Below are positions 1 through 8,307 of a DNA stretch of 64,000 nt, piece after piece. The DNA comes from Euryodendron excelsum. Taxonomy: Eukaryota > Streptophyta > Magnoliopsida > Ericales > Pentaphylacaceae. A program made the position numbers and the translations under genes. Position 1 is the first letter of the stretch; the number at the start of each line of letters is the position of its first letter. The stretch is taken from assembly GCA_033060915.1 (NCBI GenBank), contig CM065388.1, positions 31,150,001 to 31,214,000 on the forward strand, written 5' to 3'. The notes beneath the pieces were generated by a model. The model was not told the origin of the DNA. It searched no databases and saw only the letters and a list, made by a program, of their open reading frames with translations.

Positions 1-1291
1 TTTCTTACTTTCAAAACTTTCCTATTTCAAAATCTTTCTTAAGTTAAAACTTTCCTAAATCAAAATTTTCCTAAAGTGAAACCTTTCCTTTTTCAAAATT
101 TTCCTAATTTGAAACCTTTCCTAAACCAAACCTTTCTTAAAACAAAACTTTCCTAAAACAAAACTTTTCTAAAATGGAACTCTCCTAAAGTGACACTTTC
201 CTAATTTGAAACTTCGCTAATTCGAACCTTTCCTAATCTTCCAAGTTCAATATTCGAGTCAATTCTTTTCAAAAATCTTTCCAAGTCAAGTCTAATATTT
301 CTTTTCTAAGTTCCTAAGTCTAGGTTTCCTAAAACCAAGTCTTTCAGAACCAATCTTTTCAAATCTTCCAATCAAAGTCCAAATTTCTTATTCTTCTAAT
401 TCCGATTCGAATTCTAACTTCAACTCTTCTATTTTCAATCGGACTCTTGTCCGAACTACTACTGACCTGATTCCTCCAAAAAGATACGTAGGCAATCCTC
501 ATGGGTGCACTCTCCACATTTTTTAAATTTCAAATTTCACAACATTTTTCAAATTTCTATTTCCACAATCTTCTTCAAATCTCCAATTCTACAATCTTCT
601 TCAAGTTTTTAACTCCATAATCTATTTTTATAATTCCAAAAATCTATTTCTAAATCTCTATTTTAAATTTCTAAAACTTTCCAATTTCAAATCTATCTTT
701 TCAAATATTTTTCCAAATCTATTTTCTTACTCTCTCTCTCTCTCTTGCATTTGCATATCATGCATCATGTCTTTTAAATATTCCTTTTTTCTAAAGTTGA
801 TAGGATTGGTCATTTGTTAGTTAAAGACTCTCATAGGTGAATCTAGGGTAAATAGACATGTAGATACCGCAAGGGCAGGGTAGGGTGATGGCTTAGTGCG
901 TCTTACCTACACGTAACCAACCTCCAAACCTAGATCACTGTTTTCAAAAGAACAAAAGGAGTTATTTTTCTAAAAAGGGCTTAATATCTTCTAAAGGTTG
1001 CTAAATAACCTGTTTTCTTAAAAACCCTCTCTTGAGGAGATATTTTCAAAATCATTTTCGAAAACCCTAAGTGTAGTTTTCGGATTATGCTTAATTTTTC
1101 GGTGACCTAACTCACCTTAATCGAGTTAGGTGACAACTCCAAACTTTTTTCAAAAACCCTTTATTCAAATCTATTTTCAATTCAAACATAGTCACATTCA
1201 TTCTTCTAGGAGAGTGAGTTCTAACGAGAGAGTACAGTGTTTTTCCCGCTTGTGTGTGTATTCCTCGAGTGCGAAAAATCTAGGCGCGACA
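1..1291 (+). mobile_element. E2 5' LTR, 3' part only
   Basis: The left end is cut by the window. It contains the G-poor CTTTCCTAA tract, the TCGGAC/GTCCGA stem-loop (439-454), the block with GGATACGTAGGCA-like sequence near 480-495 (here AAGATACGTAGGCA), the conserved block at about 800-910, the ACCTAACT/AGTTAGGT hairpin (1105-1131) and the terminus GGCGCGACA. Position 1 aligns with about 34814 in the LTR at 31987-36150; the two differ there mainly by one repeat-unit indel of about 15 bp. That near identity is why I pair them as the two LTRs of one element, E2. Confidence 0.85.
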
Positions 1292-1293
1292 GC

Positions 1294-1312
1294 TGGCGAC
1301 TCCACTAGGGAC
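1294..1312 (+). other. Primer binding site of E2
   Basis: TGGCGACTCCACTAGGGAC lies two bases after the LTR terminus GCGACA. It has the form of the tRNA-Arg primer site known from Ogre elements. It differs by one base (A for G in CTGGGG) from the copy at 11947, so priming by this copy is probably weakened. Confidence 0.75.
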
Positions 1313-3017
1313 ACTTAGAGGGTTAGGTCATAGTTATGTCTCTGTACCCTTCACCCATGTAGAGTCTTCAATTAACTTGGTCCAATCCTATTCACTTTAA
1401 ATTTTCAAACCCAAATTTTCAAAATTGTTTTCAAAAAACATGCATCTAGTCATATTATCTTGTATTAAGTTTGCCATCTACATCTTTGTTTCATAGGTAC
1501 ACATTTTGTTTAAATTTTATTAACTGCCACGCATGAATGTGATGAATAGGATGAATGTGAGTTGTTGGGCTCTTTCCTCCACTTTTAAAAATCACATACA
1601 CACTGCATGTGCACTTGCATTCTGCATACTTGCATTTTACACTGATGTGACCTTTCTAGTTGGAAAAGGGGAATGGTATATTGGTTGTGGGCAAGGTGCT
1701 GTGTCAGTTTCTTCGCCTACGGCCTCTCTATGGTTCTCCCGCTCGGATCACCAACCAATCATGGCACCACCTCGGGGAGTGGGCCTAGGTTTGAAGATTC
1801 GGGGACCGAGCCTTTTTAGGACACATTAGTCAACCCTCAACCTCATACTCATATAGACACCATGCATAGCTGAACCTCTGCCGGATTTAAGATACACGCA
1901 TCGTTTTCCAAAACCATGGAGGAAAGGGCGACTGCTCTTACTTTCATTTATAATTGCTTATTCCTGTTGTTATAATGACTATATTTATACTGTTATAATG
2001 CCTGTCTAACTGCTCATGCATGCATGCTTACTTCAACTGTATTCTCTCTCCTTATACTTTATGCATCCATTTTCATGTATTCCATATTTCATGTTAAGAC
2101 AAGAGTTCCAAGTAACTCAAGTCCCTGCATCCTCATGCATATGATCAACCCATCAAGAGTGACACCTAGTTCACTCTCCCTGATATTAGACCTACCTAAA
2201 CCCCAAGGATTCCTATGTAACCCTAAGGACTCATGACATGCACCTCATTTCATTTCATAAGAGGGGCCCCAATCCCTCTATGCTCACGAATATAGGATTG
2301 CCAAGAAGACAAGGGGCAATTGATCAACAAGGTCTCTCAGCGACCTCCCCGACATCAAATCCAATGAAGGCGAATCCGAAGACTCAAGAGTAGTTTAGGT
2401 TTTTCTTTTGTAAAACTAGATAGGTGGATGTCCCAAGGAAAATGTCCCCTTCCCCCTGTTGAAATGTATTTCAATTCTTTTGTATCTTAAACCCAAAATT
2501 CAATGTACTTCTTTACTTTTACAAATGAATGCATGGATGGCTGATGGTTCCCACTTGACAGTAAGGTATCTGCATACAGGGGCAAATCCCCTATCTCCAA
2601 AAGTGAGCCAACACATCATGCTTAATCTCCCTCTCAAGCAAGGGCACCCCTAGGACATGCATTGCATAAAAATTTTCAAATCAAGGCACTAACTTCCCTT
2701 TTGTTTCTTGTCTTCTATCCTCCCCCTCTTCATCTCCAAGTACTAAGAGAACCGAAGACAGAAGCAAGACGAGAAGGGAGTTTCCTAAACCATTCATTTA
2801 TTATTATCATATTGCGCACACATTCACTTCTACTATGCTCATGCATTTATATCTTTTCTGAGATAAGAGTTCCAAGAAACTCAAGTCATTTTCATGCATT
2901 CAATCAACCGTAAAGAGAAAGGAGCAATCCAATCCCATGTTAATCGAACCTACCAAAACTCTTAAAGGTTTTTAAACCCTAAGGATTCATGGCATGCATA
3001 GAACCATATCTCGAAAG

Positions 3018-3022
3018 AGGCC
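3018..3022 (+). repeat. Left target-site duplication of E3
   Basis: AGGCC immediately before TGTAAGCACCCC; the partner is TGGCC at 28068-28072 (4 of 5 match). The E1 copy of this leader (about 43170, minus strand) reads continuously through AGGCCCAAATCTC, which confirms this as the insertion point. Confidence 0.7.
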
Positions 3023-3944
3023 TGTAAGCACCCCATTTTTGCCAGCTCGGCAATCTCTGGTCCGACTGGGCTCGCTTTTACACATCACATGCATATTCAG
3101 ACTCTAACCCGATTTCTAAACACCAATTTAGCCCACCGATTGCTTCCTTGGCCCATAAGGTCCACGTGAAGCTAAATGATAATTTTTTCCCTAGGCATCC
3201 GAACACCCCGGGGACCACACCGGCTCTGGGTACCAAACCGGTAACTTTTCGGGAATGCTTATTATAGTATTCGCAACCTTCCTTCATATTTCCCGATCAT
3301 TCCGAGTCTGTTCCGGCAAACCCGGTGCAAAATGACCGTTTTGCCCCTAGTGGGCCGGTCGCCTTTTCCGACCACACCAGCTCTGGGTATCAAACCGGTA
3401 ATCTCCTAAGAATGCTTTTTATAGTATTCTCGACTTTCCTTTATCATTCCGAGTCAATTTCAGCAAACCCGGTGTAAAATGACCGTTTTGCCCCTGGTGG
3501 GCCGGTCGCTTTTTCCGACCACACCGGCTCTCGGTATCAAACCGGTAGCCTTTGGGAACGTTCTAAATAATGTTTCCAAATCTTGAGTCTTTTTTTGAAA
3601 CATTCTGGGTCTATCTCGGCAGTTTTTCGACCCAGTTGACCGTTTTGCTCCTAATGGCCCGGTCAACCCTTCTAACAAATCTTGTCATCATTTTTCACGT
3701 CCTTTGTCCCCGAGATATTATTCTAAGGGTTCCTGTCCCTTTTCGACTCTTCGGGTCATTCCCAGCCCCTTCAATTCATCCCCGAACCTTTCAGAGTCAC
3801 TCTTAGTGAAGCCAGGCTAAAAATTAGATGATAATCACTAGTACAAGCACCCAAATCTTCTAAAGATACGGTGCTTGCCGACCTTAAACATTTCCTAAAT
3901 GGCTGGCGCCACTAGTAGTGGCACCAAGCCAAAAAATGGCCTGG
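3023..3944 (+). mobile_element. E3 left LTR fragment (U3 only)
   Basis: Starts TGTAAGCACCCC and follows the U3 region of the other LTRs, with the roughly 157-bp tandem units (GACCGTTTTGCCCC ... GGGTATCAAACCGGTAA). It stops within AAAAATGGCCTGG, just after the first GGCGCCACT palindrome and before the TATA box. There it joins gag sequence directly (GACAGGGGCATG). About 3.7 kb of LTR, the primer site, leader and most of gag are missing. Confidence 0.8.
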
Positions 3945-3945
3945 A

Positions 3946-4029
3946 TGACAGGGGCATGATACTGAGCATTGTCTATTCCTAAAGCACAAGATACAAGATT
4001 TGATTGACACTGGGGTCATCAGCACCTAG
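3946..4029 (+). pseudogene. gag: gag 3' remnant in E3 internal a
   Basis: Only the end of Gag survives, joined to an LTR at about 3945. The frame reads the second half of the knuckle (GHDTEHC) followed by a helix-like tail ending in LIDTGVIST and a TAG stop at 4027-4029. The same stop is found in internal b (19789-19791), so it is probably the true Gag end in this subfamily. With no start, promoter or capsid part it cannot make a functional product. Confidence 0.7.
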
Positions 4030-4539
4030 GAGATGAACCACGCAATGAAGCATAGGACAAATTAGTGTGATTCCGAAACCTCTCTGGAGGGTGTTCCAAA
4101 GTGTAATGAAAAGGGAAGTTTTCACAAAACTCGTCTATTTTGTTTCTGTCTCTCTAGTTTTCGCATATCTTCTTTAAATAAACATTGCATGCCATATAAT
4201 CATATTTTTAAATGAAAATAGGTAGTCTCCAGTTTATCCCCTTTGTCTCATATTCTTGTGGACAATTATTACTTTTAAGGATCCTTTCCCATTTTGTAAT
4301 GACTAGACTTGAAGGATGAGATAGCATGGCAACATATTCAAAGACGGGTTAAAACCTTTGAGAGACATAGAGAGAGTGAGAGATAGGAAGAAAACAATCT
4401 CAACAGAGAGGTGTGGAGTTCATTGAACAGGCAACACTTGCGTGATATCCTGGCTAAGCGATGGGCAGCCGAGTACTCAAAATGATGAGGAGCCATTGTT
4501 CTATTTATCTCAAATAAACACTATCCTTTGTTTAGCCCA

Positions 4540-4758
4540 CTAGAGCCGTATATAACTTCTTTTCAAATATTCCGAAACCAAGAACCATCCCCCCAATCGG
4601 GGTACGCACAGAGTAGTTGATTTAATTGAATATATAGGGGTTACTGACATAAACACATCATCTCTGGATGCATTGTCTAAATTTTTTACAAAGGCTTTAT
4701 GGACTAAGCAATTTAATTTGAAATGATTAGAGGCCCTCAATTCTGCTACCATAAACAA
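4540..4758 (-). CDS. Candidate antisense ORF, unit 1 (72 aa)
   Basis: Function unknown. The peptide holds ELRASNHFKLNCLVHKAF, closely parallel to EIRASLHFKLDCLIHRAF in the next unit (4774-4995). The two units are diverged duplicates, and most changes in the aligned stretch are conservative (N/D, V/I, K/R). Tat-lineage plant elements are known to carry antisense ORFs between pol and the 3' LTR, which fits this position. No start context, promoter or known domain is visible, and the ORF is short, so it may equally be a relic or chance. Confidence 0.25.
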   Translation of the reverse strand: MFMVAELRASNHFKLNCLVHKAFVKNLDNASRDDVFMSVTPIYSIKSTTLCVPRLGGWFLVSEYLKRSYIRL

Positions 4759-4773
4759 AAATATCCCCTTTGC

Positions 4774-4995
4774 TTAGCATACTAGTGCCTCGCTGAAAGC
4801 GGAAGATTTTCTTGTCAACCCTGATGAAAACCATCCCCCCACACTAGGGCAGACAGGCAGCAGAATATCTGGCAAAGAATGTTGTTGACCATGATGCTGA
4901 AGGAACGTGAAGGCTCTATGGATCAAACAATCTAGTTTAAAATGAAGAGAGGCCCTTATTTCATTTCCCACACAGTTAAAAGCAACCATTGTCAA
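4774..4995 (-). CDS. Candidate antisense ORF, unit 2 (73 aa)
   Basis: Second of the duplicated antisense frames; the copy in internal b (20537-20758) is open over the same length. It contains RASLHFKLDCLIHRAF followed by a short Gln/His-rich segment and SVGGWFSSGL. It partly matches unit 1 in sequence and frame. I recognise no family; conservation of an open frame across duplicates and copies is the only support. Confidence 0.25.
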   Translation of the reverse strand: MTMVAFNCVGNEIRASLHFKLDCLIHRAFTFLQHHGQQHSLPDILLPVCPSVGGWFSSGLTRKSSAFSEALVC

Positions 4996-6481
4996 ACCTG
5001 TTGAGCTAGTTACCTTTTTCTCTAGAAAGAAACCCCAACCTAGGGATCACCGCCCACAATGGGTTAGATTAAGTTGTTAAGGAAGCCTAGTAGAAGCAAT
5101 AGGTTTGAGCCTTTACCCTTTCTGGTTAAACCCCAAACCATGGCCTACATTATAACCCTACGAATGTCCACTCTAATTGAGAAAGATTGCTTGATCTAAA
5201 TGAGCTAGATGTGTTGCTAAAACTAGAGGAGGATATCAGGGGATGAAACCCCACTAGAAGACCAACCAAGGATGGTGCGAATCTAAACCCCACTGGAAGC
5301 AACATCAAATTTGAGCCTACATATCCCGTTCATTCATAAACCCCTTAACCTAGCCAACATTAAAGTCCAAATTAAAGTCCTCTTTGATTAAAGAAAATAT
5401 CTTAGTCCAAATAAGCCTAAATAATACCCAGACAACTAGGATGAGAAAGGAGAATTGGAAGGGAATGCAAGGGGCAATCTCATGCTCCAAGGTGTGCTCA
5501 GATGGTTCTGGTTTAAACAACCCACTAAAAGAATATCTTTGAGCCTAAATATCCCTTCATTTCTTACAACCCCTAAACCCATACTACATTACAGTCCTAA
5601 AAGAAGTCTTCTCAGATTGAGGGCTTAGCTGTTTATCGCTCTGCAAAGGGCATGCAAGTTGTCGCTTGAGCCATTGTGGCATTTTAGAAATCTGAGAGAG
5701 AAAAATCAAGTAAGATCAAAAAAACCCCAAACAGCAACCCTGTAGAAACTAGGGATAGGATAGCAAACCAAAAGGTCAAGATCCCTGGAGAATGGTGCAA
5801 ATGCTATCACACCCCGATAAGAATGAGACAAAACTAAATGGGGCAGAATCCTGGAAAGCAGCAGAATCCTAAGAGTATGGGTCCAAGGGACAATTCTGGA
5901 GTTTTCTTTGTAAATAGCTTATATATATATAGTACTGTTGCATCCATGACATGTATAACCTGTACATCCATTTAGATTCCCGTGTAGTTTGTATCTATTC
6001 ATGCATTCAACTGCATTCTTCTATGAACCTGTTCATTTGTAAAGAAGTACATCATGCATGAATTTAATTCTTACACAAATCTATGCATTTATCACAAAAA
6101 AGGGGGACATTGCATTCAATTCCATTCCTATATGTGCATTATCCAAAAGTATAGCATGCATTCAATTCCACTTCTACGTGAACCTGTGCATTCATAAAAA
6201 GTAGGACATGCATTCAATTCATAAAAATAAAAAAAATTATGACGCACATTCACCCCTTACCGGGGCATTCTTAAACTATTTTTGCATAAAAACTCATTCT
6301 TTGTCTTTCTTTCTCTCTCAAATAGGAAACAAGTAAAAGGAAAAGTATAAAAAGGAGCTAAAAAGCCACCATGCGATCGAGTAACCTCAGACATCTCCAA
6401 CATTGGCATACACCTCGGGAAGTTTAGACTTCCCTAGCCGACAAAAAGCAAGGAATGGGGCAATGGCCCACCCCTGACCTC

Positions 6482-7197
6482 CTCGATCAACCTTGGACTT
6501 CCCAAGAGGAGCAGCGTTTCGCCAAACGGAATGCCGGTTCAAGAAATATCAAAAATCAACCTTGGACCTTTGCGAGAGGAGCAGCGTTTCGCCAGACGGA
6601 GTGCCGGTTCAAGAAATATTATAAATCAACCCTGAACCCTTCCCCAAAGGAGCAACGTTTCACTAGACGGAGTGCCGATTCAAGAGCTATCAGAAATCAA
6701 TCTTGGACTTCCCCAGAGGAACAGCGTTTCGCCAGACGGAGTGCTGGTTCAAGAAATATCAGAAATCAACCTTGGACTTCCCCAGAGGAGCAGCGTTTCG
6801 CCAAACGGAGTGCCTGTTCAAGAGATATCAGATGTTAATCTTGGATTTCCCCATAGCAGCAGCATTTGGCCAGACAGAGTGCCAATTCGAGAGGTAACAA
6901 AAGTCAACCTTGCTTCCCTAGAGGAGCAACGATTCGCCAGATGGAGTGCCAATTCAAGAAGCGTCAATTCCCCCCCAGAGGAGCAACGTTTTTCCAGACA
7001 GAGTGCTAGTTCAAGAAGCATCAATTTCCCCCAGAGGAGTAGTGTTTTACCAGACGGAGTGCTAGTTCAAGAAGCGTCAATTCCCCCAGAGGAGCATTGT
7101 TCTGCCAGATGGAGCGCCAGTTCAAGGAGCATTAATTCCCCTAATGGAGTATCATTTTACCAGATAAAATACCAAGCATCGACCAGCTACTCGAGGT
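6482..7197 (+). repeat. 69-bp tandem array before the polypurine tract (E3a)
   Basis: About eleven units. The first ones are 69-71 bp (CTTGGACTTCCCCAGAGGAG ... TTCAAGAAATATCAGAAATC); the later ones shorten to about 56 bp by losing the AATATCAGAAATCAACC part. Because 69 is a multiple of three and no sense frame has a stop in the consensus, long overlapping ORFs arise in all three frames (6455-6838, 6672-7199, 6703-6897). I treat these as by-products until shown otherwise. Satellite-like arrays at this place are known in Ogre-type elements. Confidence 0.85.
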
Positions 7198-7290
7198 AAC
7201 TGTTCTTTGGATTCCTATTATTTTCAAGTCCCTTCAATTGCCTCGCGGTCAACATGGAGCTCTTACTTTATCGTTTTCTGTCTTCGACAA

Positions 7291-7315
7291 GCGAAGACAG
7301 AATAAGAGGGGCAGC
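7291..7315 (+). other. Polypurine tract of E3a
   Basis: GAAGACAGAATAAGAGGGGC followed by AGC and the LTR start TGTAAGC. It is the expected plus-strand primer for the LTR at 7316. Compare AAAAAGAGGGG before the E2 3' LTR (31964-31986); here a T interrupts the purine run. Confidence 0.65.
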
Positions 7316-8224
7316 TGTAAGCAACCCATTTTTGCCCGCTCGGCAATCTCCGGTCCGACTGGGCTCGCTTTTACACATCACATGCATATTCAGACTCTAA
7401 CCCAATTTCTACACTCCAATTTAGCCCACCGATTGCTTTTCGGGCCTATAGGATCCACGTGAAGCTAAATGACAATTTTTCCATTAGGCATCTGAATGCC
7501 CCAGGGACCACACCGGCTCTGGGTAGCAAACCGGTAACTTCCCGGGAATGCTTTTTATAGTATTCCCAACCTTCCTTTATCTTTCCGGAACATTCTGAGT
7601 GAATTCTGGCAAACTCGGTGCAAAATGACCGTTTTACCCCTAGTAGGTCGGACGCCTTTTCCGACCACACCGGCTCTGGGTATCAAACCAGTAATCTCCT
7701 AAGAATTCTTTTTATAGTATTCTCGACCTTCATTTATTTTTCCAGATCATTCTGAGTCAATTCCGGCAAACCCGGTGCAAAATGACCGTTTTGCCCCTGG
7801 TGGGCCGGTCGCTTTTTCCGACCACACCGGCTCTGGGTATCAAACTAATAGCCTTTGGGAACATTCTAAATAATGTTTTCAAATCTCGAGTCTTTTTCCG
7901 GCAGCTTTCCGACCCAGTTGACCGTTTTACCCCTAATGGCCCGGTCAACCCTTCTAACAAATCTTGTCATCATTTTTCAGGTCCTTTGTCCCCAAGATAT
8001 TATTCTGAGGGTTCCTATCCCTTTTTGGCTCTTCAGGTCATTCCCGACCCCTTCAATTCATCCCCGGACCTTCCAAAGTCACTCCTAGTGAAGTCAGGCT
8101 GAAAATTAGATGGTAATCACTAGTACAGGCACCCAAATCTTCTAAAGATACAGTGCTTGCCGACCTTAAACATTTCCTAAATGGCTAGTGCCACTAGTAG
8201 TGGCTCCAAGCCAAAAAATGGCCT

Positions 8225-8245
8225 GGCGCCACTCCTAGTGGCGCC
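8225..8245 (+). promoter_or_regulatory. Palindrome upstream of LTR TATA box
   Basis: GGCGCCACT, three bases, then AGTGGCGCC: a perfect 9+3+9 dyad. A decayed sister dyad lies about 45 bp upstream (GTGCCACTAGTAGTGGCTCC). The pair recurs at the same place in the other LTRs, for example near 17345-17420 (minus) and 57970-58030. Position 55-75 bp before the TATA box suggests a protein-binding site in the U3 promoter; the binder is unknown. Confidence 0.5.
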
Positions 8246-8299
8246 ACTGTAATTTTTGGCCAGGTGCCACTGCAACAGGCGCTAGTGCATTCCTTTCTC

Positions 8300-8307
8300 T
8301 ATAAATA
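8300..8307 (+). promoter_or_regulatory. LTR TATA box (E3 middle LTR)
   Basis: TATAAATA in the context CTCTATAAATACAGAGCC, about 985 bp into the LTR. The same octamer in the same context is found in the LTRs at 24327, 32836, 55896, 58080 and, on the minus strand, 17300. This conservation makes it the likely core promoter, with transcription starting some 30 bp downstream. Confidence 0.7.

Larger units (their letters stand above)
1292..3022 (+). mobile_element. E2 internal leader, part 1, no gag
   Basis: Untranslated leader following the primer site. It holds a first unit (about 1500-2650) shared with E0, E1 and E3, and from about 2660 a second unit that partly repeats the first: AAGAGTTCCAAG, ATGCATTCAATCAACC and GGGCCCCAATCCC-type phrases recur. 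This second unit takes the place gag has in E0 and E3. The short ORFs here (for example 1533-1829 and 2662-2913) have no recognisable domain and lie in repeat sequence, so I do not call them genes. The leader is broken at 3022 by E3 and resumes at 28068. Confidence 0.7.
4030..6481 (+). mobile_element. E3 internal a, 3' non-coding region
   Basis: It lies where pol would be expected, but I see no protease, RT, RNase H or integrase motif in any frame. It holds a pair of diverged 230-240 bp units (about 4519-4758 and 4766-4995), then three diverged units of roughly 210 bp whose TTTGAGCC marks fall near 5107, 5311 and 5540, then a stretch rich in ATGCATTCAATTC. Compared with internal b it lacks a 243-bp segment, lost between two TAAGGAA direct repeats (20841-20847 and 21084-21090 in b; a single TAAGGAA remains near 5080). 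Confidence 0.6.

Noticed and set aside
1533..1829. 98-aa ORF in the E2 leader
   Set aside because: The corresponding leader region in E3b and E0 does not keep the frame; it lies in untranslated leader.
6455..7199. ORFs of 127 and 175 aa as protein-coding genes
   Set aside because: They lie in a 69-bp tandem array open in several overlapping phases, with no start context or recognised domain. Kept as a repeat.
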